DNA of 27,807 bases from Schoenoplectus triqueter (lineage: Eukaryota; Streptophyta; Magnoliopsida; Poales; Cyperaceae), in assembly GCA_964058805.1 (NCBI GenBank), contig CAXKVV010001887.1, forward strand, positions 1 to 27,807, read 5' to 3'. The position numbers were made by a program, and so were the translations under genes. Positions 13,665-23,054 of this stretch are shown one piece after another. The notes below the pieces were generated by a model. The model did not search any database, was not told the origin of the DNA, and saw only the letters and a program-made list of their open reading frames with translations. Numbering within the stretch: the first letter of the stretch is position 1; the number at the start of each line of letters is the position of its first letter.

Positions 13665-14010
13665 GAGTATGTTTAATGAGAGTTTCTATTGAGTTTTTAT
13701 TTCTATGTATTATTATTATTAATTTTTAATTTTAGCATTGGAGAAGTAATTTTTAATTTAAAAACTTTAATCATAGTTTCTAATTTAGCAACTCATTTCT
13801 AATTACCACATCATATTAGCAATTCATTTAATTTAATATTGAAGATTATTTTTACTAAATCTATTTTTTTTCTATTTTCATTAAATGATTTGGCATAAAT
13901 AAAATCTAGATATGGTTTTTACATTGGAGAGTGTTAATTTTCATTATTAATTTCTCTAATTAAATATGATATGATAATAATAAAAGATTTAGAATCAGTT
14001 GGAGATGCTC
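13665..14010. mobile_element. Tourist-like (PIF/Harbinger-type) MITE with TAA target duplication
   Basis: A 346-bp AT-rich noncoding element. The right end, reverse complemented, reads GAGCATCTCCAACTGATT; the left end reads GAGTATGTTTAATGAGAG, a diverged form of the same terminus. It is flanked by TAA at 13662-13664 and 14011-14013, the 3-bp duplication typical of PIF/Harbinger elements. The GAGCATCTCCAA terminus is common among plant Tourist-like MITEs. It lies about 380 bp upstream of the WD40 gene's likely 5'UTR, so it may contribute to that promoter. Confidence 0.65.
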
Positions 14011-15090
14011 TAAAAAAATTAAAATTAGTGCTGTAACAAAATAATTATTCTTTAAAATAATGGAAGTAAATCACAACGAGTAAGATTTAATGAGTCATAG
14101 AAGTATGTAGTGCTTTCTGTTGTAGGCCGGTATTTATAATTCTAACGAGTATTCGAAGAATAAGTATTACATATTATTAGATAATTTAAGATTTATAAAG
14201 GATAGCTAATTAATAGTGTAAACGACACTAAATGCTATTAGAAGAACAGCCGATTTTTTTAATTATTCTAATGGAGGCCCACCATTAAACAAAAAACAAC
14301 GGTTCAAGAGAGGGGCGTTCGCATTAAATGATAAACCAAATCTAAACCAATAAAAAAGATGCTAATTCTAGATATTAAAGAGGCGGCGCAAATGAGGGAG
14401 ATAGAGGAGAGAGCATCGGGATTCGCGCAGAGTGCATATCTTTGGGAACAGTAGCAGTAGCAGTACAGTGTTTAGATTCAGCTATTCTGGGCTGTTTACT
14501 GTTTGAAAGCCGATTCGTTCGTGCATCACTCTCGAAGAAGGCTGCCTCGTGCCGGCGCTCGGGCGGCGATTCGGCTCTGTTTTTCTCTTTTTGAAGAGTA
14601 CACTTCTTTTCGTTTTTGTATTTCGTACTCATTTGTTATCTTTAAAATTGAGAAAGACAGAAATTTGGGGCATAAATCGGGGGTGGTCCTCGTGGCAAAT
14701 TTTCTATTCAATTTTGGCTAATTTGGTAAGAGTGACCGACAGATGCGATTGCGAGTGATTCAAGGTGGAATAATTCAGCGCTGTTTTCTGGTTTTTGTTT
14801 AATTTAATTCATCTCGACTGTTGTTTCCTGTTGGATATATAATTTAGCATTCGCATGACGTTAGGATTGTCTATTATTTCTTATCTTTGCAATTCTATAC
14901 TTCGGATTGTTTATCTAGTTCCTGTAGCCATCGTGAATATATAATTCTCTGTTTGTTTATTTATGCCTGGCACTGTTGTTGATGCTGTTATGATATTTCA
15001 TCATTTATTGTATATTCCTTTTATATTCATCTCTCGATTTTATCTAACTTCATATAATTCAACTTTTTATTGTTTCTCTCTTGCAGTTTC

Positions 15091-15132
15091 ATGGCTGTAG
15101 CAGGACTACACATGGCGACCTCGGTTCTGTGA
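15091..15132 (+). CDS. Upstream ORF 1 in the WD40 5'UTR
   Basis: A 13-codon ORF (MAVAGLHMATSVL) beginning 4 nt after the leader-intron acceptor, ending in TGA. It lies wholly in the 5'UTR, out of frame with the main ORF. Its stop is directly followed by the ATG of uORF2. Such uORFs usually lower main-ORF translation through ribosome stalling or reinitiation cost; that effect here is inferred. Confidence 0.55.
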   Translation: MAVAGLHMATSVL

Positions 15133-15174
15133 ATGGAGATACATTTCTTATCTCTGTGTAATTTTCTTTTCTAA
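15133..15174 (+). CDS. Upstream ORF 2 in the WD40 5'UTR
   Basis: A 13-codon ORF (MEIHFLSLCNFLF) whose ATG touches the uORF1 stop codon. It ends in TAA at 15172-15174, only 7 nt before the main ATG at 15182. With so short a gap, ribosomes that translate uORF2 should reinitiate poorly at the main start. Translation of the WD40 protein may therefore depend on leaky scanning past both uORFs. Confidence 0.55.
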   Translation: MEIHFLSLCNFLF

Positions 15175-15181
15175 ATTAAAT

Positions 15182-17974
15182 ATGCCAGGATCAAATTCTG
15201 ATGGAGAAGACGTTTTCTTCAATGCAACAGATACCACTGATAATTGTGCAAGAATCTCGGTTGATTCTACCATACACGATGAGTGCATTAACACATCAAA
15301 CAGAAATCCTAAATCATTTGGTTTCATGCATAGTTGTGGTCCATTCAAACTATCTAGCGTGCATGAAAGGCGATCCTGTTTCTTCAGACAAGTTGGGATC
15401 AGTGGAAATGTGTCCTCTCAAACTCGTTTTAATTTTGAACCTGAAATTGACGAGATTTTGGAGATTGGAAGGTTTGTGCCTTTGACAAGAGATACTGTCT
15501 CAGAAACTCCAACTTGTTCTACAAATAGTGAATTGGAGAGGGATTGTCGAGTATGTTTAAGGGATAACCACACAGACAAGGTGTTAAGGATACATGATGA
15601 GGCCAGGTCAGTTGTAGTAAAGACCTTTCAGAAATTCGAGGCTCTTAACAGTATATCTGAACCGGCACACAGGACACTTGAGAGAGGGCTTAGTGATGAC
15701 AGTAATAATGCTTCAGCTGGTAAAATTAATATTGTCAAAAGGTGGTGGAGTTTTCCTGCTAAGTGGAAAATGCAAACATATGAGACACCCATGGTAGATC
15801 ATCTTCAAGTTAAGGAGCCTAGAAGGACAAATGTTGAGCGTCACAGAAAGAGGTGCATGGATTTCACATCCCTTTTTATGGATCAAGAATTAAGGGCCCA
15901 TAAGGGTCCAATTAGAGTCGTGAAATTCAGCCCATCAGGTCGATATCTCGCCACCGGAGGTGAAGATTCTGCTGTCAAGATTTGGGAGATTAGAGAAGTA
16001 GAATCATCATTTGGGGGCTACAACCAAAGAGTATTTTCAGAGCCCAAAAGAAAACCTAAGGGTATTATGGGCATTGAAATGCTTAAGAAAGGTGCCAGGT
16101 CAGGTTTAGCCATTATTCCTAAACAGATATTTCAAATTGTGGAGAAGCCTTTGCACAAGTTCCGAGAGCATACGGCTGGTATATTGGATTTATGCTGGTC
16201 TAAATCTGATGTAAGCCATTCTTCCTATGATCAATTTGTTTTTTACAGTTCATAAATATATACTTTTTTCTAATGATTGAATTTCATTTTGCTTTTATCA
16301 GTGCTTGCTGACTGCATCAATGGATAAGACTGTGAGATTGTGGCAAGTTGGTTCTGACAGTTGCCTTGCAATATTTCAGCATGCCAATTATGGTATTTAT
16401 CTTATATTAATGTTATAATATTTCTATCCACAAAAAACTGCCTATATTTTAGTGTAGACCTCCTTTGCTATTATTCTGTTGTTTTTCCAATATATTGTTT
16501 GCCCCTCAAAACTTTTATCAATCAGTTGGAAAATGTAAAGAACTATTGTAAGGTCCTGCTGGATTGTTATGGTGCTAAGATACAGCATTCATATATTAAC
16601 TTGGCCATCCTTGTACTGGATCGGACTGTGTTCTGATGCAAATCAACATTTGTACTCTATTGGCTAACCCTTCTTCATTTTGTAATTTTTTTGTCCAATT
16701 TACAGTGACAAGTGTTCAGTTCAACCCAATCAATGATGGTGAGTTCATTACTGGTTCGATAGATGGCAAAGTTCGTCTCTGGCGAATTTCTGACACTCAT
16801 GTTTTTGACTGGGTCGATGCTCGTTACATGGTCACTGCTGTCTGTTACCGACCTGATGCTAAGGTATTAGTTGTAAACAAAATGAGGATCACTAATTCTA
16901 TCTCTTATGTGCAATTTCTCATTTGCTCATGATTATTTCTTATGCAGGGTTTTTCTGTTGGTTGTTTTAATGGTACTTGCCGGTTCTATGATATTCGAGG
17001 TATGCACATGTTTATATTTTTTTTTTATCTTTTATCTTTTTTCAATTTTTGTTTGAATGCTTGGTCATGATATAATTGACCTCAAATGTGTCCAGGTAAA
17101 ATTTGTGAACATGCTCATGACTTATGTATTTGCTCTAAGAAGAAATCTGCTGGAAAAATGATTACTTCCCTTCAGGTTCTTCTTTACTTCTGAGTATAAT
17201 TTTTAGTTTTAAACTTTTTATCAATTCTAACTTCTCACTTTGACAGAAATAACGTAGTAAATATATTTTTGTTTCTATTATTTTTAGTATCCTCCATGCG
17301 ATTCGGGAAGGGTTATGATTACTACTGCAGATTCAAGCATTATTATAACTGATGAGAAGCATGTGCTTCAAAGATACAAAGGTCAGGCAAAGTTTTTCTA
17401 CTCCTTATTGTTGAAGCATTTATTTTAATTAGACATTATTCAGTTGAAAACTCATTATCCGGCATGAATTGTCACTGCAGGTCTTAGCAAATCCAAAACC
17501 CTCTCGCCAGCTTCATTCACATCTGATGGTCGATACATAATCTCGATACGTGACAATTTGCGTGTCCACATCTGGAATTATAACACTTCTACTGACATAC
17601 CCTTGAATAAAAAGCCCAAGTTAATCCGATCTTTTGAGACCTTCGTCAGTGAAAATGGGTCGATAGCCATTCCCTGGCCAGGAGTTGAGCGGGCCAAACT
17701 TGATGTCCCCAATTCATCAGATCCTTCATCACGATGTTTCTCTCTGGGAACGTGGTTTTTCCCTCTGGGTCCTGCTGTCACCTGGCCAGAGGAGAAACTC
17801 CTGCCTAATATTCAGTGTAATTTGTTAGAAAAATTGGGTAGTTTTGTAAACAGTGATATGGGTGCATGGAGCGCTGGTATACTGACAGCAGGCCATGATG
17901 GGATAATTAGGTCCTTCCATAACTATGGATTGCCCTCCGGAGTTGGATCAAATTTGAAGAGGGTCAGAATTTGA
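15182..17974 (+). CDS. WD40-repeat protein, WDR44-like, seven coding exons, complete
   Basis: Coding exons are 15182-16210, 16302-16392, 16706-16863, 16948-16999, 17096-17175, 17288-17381 and 17481-17974. All splice sites are GT-AG and phases agree, giving 1998 nt and 665 aa. The N-terminal half (about residues 1-235) has no clear fold. It is followed by WD40 repeats: [20 protein letters not shown]...[26 protein letters not shown]...[25 protein letters not shown]...VRLWRI and [17 protein letters not shown]...RFYDI. Weaker repeats lie around [31 protein letters not shown] and [15 protein letters not shown]. The large insert between repeats 1 and 2 (about 50 residues, [17 protein letters not shown]) and this repeat layout match the plant relatives of WDR44, a Rab11-binding protein in animals. 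The plant members are largely uncharacterised, so a membrane-trafficking scaffold role is only inferred. No disruption is seen. Confidence 0.93.
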
Positions 17975-18270
17975 TCTTAGGATTTAGCTAGATTTTTTTT
18001 TTCTTTCATTCTTTTTGTATAAAAAAGCAGCTGCGAGAAGAGTGTAAATCAAAAGCTGCTATTTTTACTGACTGAATGTATTAGTAGGTCCTGTACTCCT
18101 GTGTATAAATTCTTGCAAAATGAATTCTGGGAAGTTAGAAAAGAAAGTAAATAAATCCAATGATGTAACCTGAGGGACATGAATGTATAATTCCATAATG
18201 AATTTCATGTAAGTGGACTTTTGGATGATTTAGGTAGGAGAAATGAATTTATAGCCCAGTTCTGATAGCA
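17975..18270 (+). other. 3'UTR of the WD40 gene with candidate poly(A) signal AATAAA at 18150-18155
   Basis: A T-rich stretch follows the stop codon, and an AATAAA lies 176 bp downstream. Plant poly(A) signals are loose, so the cleavage site could be earlier, for example near 18110. No other feature is seen up to the site II motifs at 18273. Confidence 0.5.
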
Positions 18271-18272
18271 TA

Positions 18273-18371
18273 TGGGCCCGTGAAATCTCTTAATTACTAA
18301 TTGGTGGGGTTGGGCCTCTCAATCTCTCAGGGACCCATTAGAGTCATACTCATCTCATATATCATATATGT
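18273..18371 (+). promoter_or_regulatory. Possible promoter of the hairpin locus: two site II motifs and a TATA-like stretch
   Basis: TGGGCC occurs at 18273-18278 and 18311-18316. A TATA-like CATATATCATATATG lies at about 18357-18371, some 70-80 bp before the inverted repeat. The spacing would place a transcription start near 18390 and put the whole hairpin in the transcript. The motifs are seen directly; promoter function is inference, and the site II motifs could also belong to another unit. Confidence 0.35.
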
Positions 18372-18438
18372 AATGGAGTGTAAAGTTAGTGGTGACGTGA
18401 CAGTAATAAATGACGCAGCAAAAATTGACATAAACAGT

Positions 18439-18580
18439 ATATATGTACATGTGGTGTCATGCATTAGCATTTTTCCTGAACTGCCGACATTTTACACTTG
18501 TAGTTGAGTTCTTGATCGATCCAGGAGAATGTCGGCAGTTCAGGAAAAATGCTAATGCATGACACCACATTTACATATAT
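18439..18580. ncRNA. Candidate young MIRNA or hairpin-siRNA precursor: 53-bp stem, one mismatch, 36-nt loop
   Basis: Arm 1 (18439-18491) and arm 2 (18528-18580) are reverse complements at 52 of 53 positions, with 42 bp fully perfect, including CTGCCGACATT facing AATGTCGGCAG. The loop is 18492-18527. A transcript from either strand would fold into a fold-back of about 142 nt, in the size range of plant miRNA precursors. The near-perfect stem suggests a recent inverted duplication, as in young MIRNA genes, whose precursors are often processed by DCL4 or DCL3 into several siRNAs. I match neither arm to a conserved miRNA family. A tiny foldback transposon is the main alternative, but I see no TA-rich termini or second copy in the window. 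Confidence 0.45.
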
Positions 18581-18604
18581 AGTGCATTGATATTTGCTAA
18601 GGAG

Positions 18605-18891
18605 GTATTGTTTTAAAAAAGGAAGAGATCACTTGACAATTGTTATCTTGATGTTGTTTTAAAATTTATATAATTTTATTATCATTTAATAGTCCATCAA
18701 AGACTATTAAATTAGAACTGATGCAAAGTGCATAATATTTTGATGATCTTTAATGGACTAAAAAATAATAATTAAATTCTATGAAATTTTAATCACCATC
18801 AATCTATTTTTAAGACGTCTTTCATATTTATTTAAAAATCCATTATTAAAATTGACAAGATAACTCATTGTCTCTTCCCTTTAAAAAATAC
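18605..18891. mobile_element. AT-rich foldback MITE-like element, family undetermined
   Basis: The left end (GTATTGTTTTAAAAAAGGAA and onward) is matched by the reverse complement of the right end (TGTATTTTTTAAAGGGAAGA). Similarity continues inward through GACAA...TTATCTTG on both arms. A second, inner palindromic section around AGTCCATCAAAG and CTTTAATGGACT lies in the middle. It has no coding capacity and I found no clear target duplication. It starts 25 bp after the candidate miRNA hairpin, so the two could be parts of one nested structure. Confidence 0.5.
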
Positions 18892-19582
18892 AGTCATATG
18901 ATCATATATACAATATGCTTATTATATGATGTGATGTCGTATGTATAAAAGTATATATCATCAAATTTAATAGTATGTAATATTTCTTAATTTTTTAATT
19001 AATTAAGCTTAGAAAAAAATTTACATATTAAACAGCATATACACCTATATATTACATATGTGCCATGTACATCAACTGTAGGTATATTAAAATTTCGTAT
19101 TTTAAAATCTTAATCAGAGGGGATTCTAATCTGCTGTCATAGAAATTTTGCTGTCGTTTACTGTCACAAACTCACAATTTATAAGGATGCTTTTTATTTT
19201 TGGACGGTGCATTTTTTTAAAACAAAAATATGACACCTCGTTATGGTAGAAAAATAAATGTGAATCCTGATTAGAGGTAATATCCGTATAGGAGTGTACC
19301 GCTAGCGGCTTTCTTTTCTTCCTTTTGTGTCGGAAACAGGAAATAATGGACGGCACATATGTCCAACTGATTAATAAGTATCTCATGCTTCTTTCACCTA
19401 CTAGGCTACTTGTCTGTTCACATCATTTCAGTACTCAATTAGTATTCTATCTGATGTGACCTGGATAAAATAAATTAAATGGAATATACTATATAATACT
19501 GTTGTATTTAGTGCATTGCTATTTGCTAAAGAGAGAAAAAAACACAATTTTTTTATAATAATTATTTAAATAATTCTAATTT
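18892..19582. other. Intergenic AT-rich DNA, no gene seen
   Basis: No supportable gene. A 24-bp phrase, AGTGCATTGCTATTTGCTAA plus AGAG, at 19510-19533 repeats the sequence at 18581-18604 with two differences. It could be the shared edge of two related insertions. An 86-codon ORF on the minus strand (19126-19386) has no recognisable domain. Confidence 0.45.
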
Positions 19583-19919
19583 TAATAATAAGAGTGATAA
19601 AATTGAAAATTTAAGAATATGAATGACAGCGCGCTACTGTCAATGACGTTGTGTAAACACGTCAGTCCCACTAGTATGTTTGTACCTAGTGGCGCGTTGT
19701 CATTCATATTCTTAAAATAATTCTAATTTTCTAAAAAAAAACTTAGAGTGGACTTAGCCAATAATCAGTGAGAAAAACGTCACTCCTACTGACATTTTTT
19801 TTAATAATTGTAAAGTAAAAAAAGACATCATTGTCAATGACGTCTTTGCAAAGCTCCACTGATAGTGCTGCGTTGCCATTCATATTTTTAAAATTTTAAT
19901 TTTATCACTTTTATTATAA
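19583..19919. mobile_element. Foldback element with CGCCACT-type modules, copy C2, internally nested
   Basis: The outer arms are inverted copies: the left reads AGTGATAAAATTGAAAATTT, and the right, reverse complemented, reads AGTGATAAAATTAAAATTTT. Both continue to AATATGAATG and a GC-rich module. A second inverted copy of the same arm lies inside (19687-19732), so three arm copies are present. AGTGGCG is at 19688-19694, and several TGACGT/ACGTCA-like motifs alternate along the interior. No ORF is present. The arm plus module layout links it to the elements at 12.9 and 26.1 kb. Confidence 0.65.
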
Positions 19920-20051
19920 ACGGTTTAACTGTCCCCATGCCACCTTCATTTTTCATAAAATTTCAGTAAATCTTGGACTCTTCTGCATTTTATAACATTT
20001 CATAGAATAAACAAATAAATTTTGCATAAATTTCATTTTGTTTTATGTACG

Positions 20052-20084
20052 CGCGTGTGTGTGTATATATATATATATGTACGC

Positions 20085-20140
<56 letters not shown>
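20052..20140. repeat. Compound (GT)n/(TA)n microsatellite
   Basis: GTGTGTGTG passes into (TA)n, is briefly interrupted by GTACGCGTGTG, then continues as a long pure (TA)n tract up to family A copy A2. It is the largest microsatellite in the window and probably length-variable between individuals. Confidence 0.9.
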
Positions 20141-20142
<2 letters not shown>

Positions 20143-20532
20143 AGTGAGGTTATGGGGTTTTGCTAAGTATAAAATTTCTTGTGCTTCGCATCCGTATCTT
20201 GAATTTGAAAGTTTAAACGGCTGATTCAAATAGTGGAACATGATGTTCATATTGAAATATCTTTAGCGAACAAATTTTATATTTTTTGAATTTTTTGCTA
20301 TTTTTTAGATGAGTGGAAAAGTACTAGTATTGAATGGTGCAGAAATCATTAGATCAGCAAATTTTGTATCCATCTAAAGAGATAATATTTTTTTTAAAAA
20401 ATATATAAAATTTGATCACCAAGTATATTTTAATATGAAGATTATGTTCAACGTTTGGATCGGTCATTTGGACTTTTAAATTCGAGATATGAATGTGAAG
20501 CACAAAAGATTTTGTGTTTCGCGAAACACCAT
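20141..20532. mobile_element. Family A foldback element, copy A2
   Basis: Both arms and the non-palindromic centre of copy A1 are recognisable. The left arm contains GTGCTTCGCATCCGTATCTT, the centre contains AATGGTGCAGAAATCATTAG, and the right arm contains AATTCGAGATATGAATGTGA. The left flank is a long (TA)n tract. The right end does not return to (TA)n; it runs directly into a partial family B element. It is more diverged from A1 than A4 is. Confidence 0.75.
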
Positions 20533-20838
20533 GAAAATTTAGTTGGAGATCAAATTTTATATTTCTTATATTTTTTTACTATTTTTTAAGATAGTTAAAA
20601 AATGACTCATTTTGAATAAATCATAATAATTAAATTAAATATTTTTTAGCTATCTTAAAAGTAGTATAAAAATTCTAAAAAATATAAAATTTAGTCCCCA
20701 TATAGATTTTCTTATGAAAAAATATTTTGACCGATCGAATCGATCATTTAAACTTTGAAAATGAAGAAATGATCCATAATACATGAGTCATCCGTGCTAC
20801 ACGTAGCACTGTAGCTTAACTCTCTCTCTCTATATATA
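20531..20838. mobile_element. Family B foldback element, copy B1, left arm truncated
   Basis: The right arm, reverse complemented, reads from a (TA)(GA) tract through AGTTAAGCTACAGTGCTACG, ATGATCGATTCGATCGGTCA and ATGGGGACTAAATTTTATAT to a centre flanked by TTAAGATAG and CTATCTTAA. The left arm keeps only its inner part, starting ATGAAAATTTAGTTGG exactly where copy A2 ends. Families A and B share the inner-arm text AGATCAAATTTTATATTT, so they look like related lineages, and the A2/B1 junction looks like nesting or recombination. Confidence 0.6.
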
Positions 20839-21676
20839 TAGAAATTTATTTGTTTAGAAACATTTAAATTACTTTGACGGTAGTCAGCATTTCAAAATAA
20901 TTGATTGTCAACGCATTTTCATCCTTAAAAAATAACTTTAATAGATGTTAAATTATAAGTCTAGTGTTCTCATTTATAACATAAGTTAACGTTCTCATTT
21001 GCATTTATGATCGAGATTAGTTTTCAAAGTTGAAAACATAAAGATTAATTGTCAAAATTAAGAAGGGTGCAGGAATTATTGATGTTATATATTTTCCTGG
21101 AGCTCTCAACCTTCTTTGGAAAAATAAACTTCGATCATTGCTGTAGAGCAACTAATTATATTTAACTCAAGTAGAGAAATTAATTAAGGTTTAGTTTGAC
21201 TTTTAAATTTAGAACTACAAATGACAATTGTGGATTCTTTATTATAAACTCACCTATAAAAACATGTTCCAATGAAGATATTGCATTTCCTGGAGTGAAT
21301 AACAAAGTGACAATTTTACATTTGCTATTGACATTATCTTGAAAAAATTGAAACAAATAACTCTTCCTTCCAAATTGTTCAACGAAATACTCCAAGAGCT
21401 AGCTATTTCCTCCCCTCTCCCCCTTCATCCATGTTAATATGTTATCCACTTTTTTCTTCATTTAAACACACAAATTTTCATATAAGAAAATTTCCATATA
21501 ATGTAAATTTGTCACATAAGAACATTTTTAATGGTATTAAAATTTTTGATATTTACAATTTTTTTATTCGGCTTTAATGGGCTATGTTGTGTCACAGAAA
21601 CGAAAAAAAGTGAAATTTTAGAACTTTTAACTCACGAGAATATAAAGAATATAATATGTAACCTATAGATTATTAT
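20839..21676. other. Intergenic AT-rich DNA, no gene seen
   Basis: No supportable gene or bounded repeat. A 71-codon minus-strand ORF (21180-21395) has no recognisable domain. Confidence 0.5.
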
Positions 21677-21766
21677 TCTCGTGCTTCCTATATTTCAACT
21701 GAGAAAAAAATATTAATAAATTTGATGAGAAATATATATAGTCTTGTCATTTCATACATTAAATTT
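21677..21766. repeat. 90-bp direct repeat, left copy (partner 23521-23611)
   Basis: Begins TCTCGTGCTTCCTATATTTC and ends CATTAAATTT. The partner about 1.84 kb to the right differs by one A in a homopolymer run and two substitutions. The left copy directly abuts family A copy A3. Confidence 0.9.
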
Positions 21767-21857
21767 GAGGTTATGGTGCTTCACGAAGAACAAAATTTTT
21801 CATGCTATGCATCTGTATCTCGAAATTAAAACTCTAAATGGCCAATTCAAACAGTTG

Positions 21858-23054
21858 TGTTACACTTAACATCTTCTTTAATTTGTCGATTTGCAAAATA
21901 ATCTTGAATCTTACAATTTGCCTTGTTGAGTTTTGTGCAGGGATTAATATGCAAATGAACTAGTGCACAAGAACCAAGACTAGTACTGGGATACAAGAGC
22001 TTAATCAAGACTGCACTAGGCTTAGGTTTTGTAAAACCCAAACTAGGTTGAATTGGTCAAGAGAAATTGAGATTAAACAACAAGAAAAATGATTCTGCTC
22101 AGTGAATCGTTATAACGGTTCCGTAACCGTTATAACGGTTCATCTCGATACTCAAAAATACTCTAAGGAAGAAACATTCTCAAAGAAACCAGAGTGAATC
22201 GTTATGTAACGATTACTGAACCGTTACAACAATTTGTAAAACGTATAACGATTCTGTAATCGTTTCAACGATTCATGAAACGTATAACGATTTGATAAAT
22301 CGTATAACGTTTTAGCTCAGTTGATCCAACGGCTATACGATAGAACAACGGGCAAATTTCTCTGACAATCCTACCGTTTGAAACTTAATCCATTATAACG
22401 ATTTGTAAACCGTTGTAACGATTTTGTAAACCGTTATAACAATTGGTAAATCGTTATAACGGTTCAGGCCGAAAAAGTGAGTTACGCTTGGTTTTCAGCT
22501 CTTTATAAAAGGAGGATCATCTCTTTTCTCATCATGTTGTTGAATATACTTGCAAAATATATTCTTACAGCCATCATTAAAGAGCTTTAAGAAAACCTTG
22601 CTATACCTAGCTAAAGCTCAAGATTTTTGATCTAAATTTGTTCTAAACACTTGTGAGATTTGAGTGATTTGCTCCATTGCTAAATCTACTCCTAACTTTT
22701 GCTACTCCATTTAACTTTAGTCTTTGTTTCTCATCCTTTGTGTGTAAGAGGGCAAAGTTCGACCTTGTACAAGACTAGTATTTGGTTGAATAGATCGGAC
22801 CGGCTTTATTACCGTTAGACGGGAAGCCGAGGACCCGAGGAGTATGCGCATAACGCCGAACCTCGTTACATCGCATGTCAACTCAATCCTTTCATTGAGC
22901 ATTTCTAAACTCTTTCTCTTTATTTTATTTCATATCTTTGGTTTAGAAATTGTTTGTGCTTGATTGTTGTAGAACTTATTAAAATTGCAATTTAAACCTT
23001 GTACTCTTTACTAATTGACCAAATTAGTATTATTAGCGGTAATCAAGGGTTACA
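21858..23054. mobile_element. Solo LTR, 1197 bp, with 5-bp target duplication AGTTG
   Basis: The element begins TGTTACACTT and ends AAGGGTTACA, giving the TG...CA termini of retrotransposon LTRs with imperfect short terminal repeats. AGTTG flanks it on both sides (21853-21857 and 23055-23059), and the host sequence, a family A element, is continuous without it. There is no primer-binding site, internal region or second LTR, so it is a solo LTR left by LTR-LTR recombination. Its TATA box, TATAAAA, is at 22504-22510. Orientation follows that TATA box, so it probably reads on the + strand. Whether it is Copia or Gypsy cannot be told from the LTR alone. Confidence 0.85.
22105..22464 (+). promoter_or_regulatory. 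Array of palindromic MYB-type sites in the LTR promoter
   Basis: About a dozen variants of CGTTATAACGGTT and AACGATTTGTAAA cluster in 360 bp. AACCGTTATAACGGTT (22125-22140) is a perfect 16-bp palindrome. TAACGG and CCGTTA match the classical MYB consensus (T/C)AAC(G/T)G. The last copy ends 40 bp before the TATA box, the normal enhancer position. The tobacco Tto1 LTR is a known case of repeated MYB-bound motifs driving stress-induced transcription. A similar role here is inferred. Confidence 0.65.

Larger units (their letters stand above)
14270..15181 (+). promoter_or_regulatory. Promoter-proximal region and intron-containing 5'UTR of the WD40 gene
   Basis: A site II-type GGCCCA lies near 14277. 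The sequence changes from AT-rich to mixed composition at about 14380, where transcription probably starts; no canonical TATA box is seen. A leader intron runs from the donor TTTG|GTAAGA (14725/14726) to the acceptor CTCTCTTGCAG (15086). The long first leader exon and 361-bp intron are typical of plant genes with regulated or intron-enhanced expression. The exact start site is inferred. Confidence 0.6.

Noticed and set aside
21847..22041. 64-codon minus-strand ORF inside the LTR
   Set aside because: It crosses the LTR boundary and has no retroelement domain; LTRs are normally noncoding.
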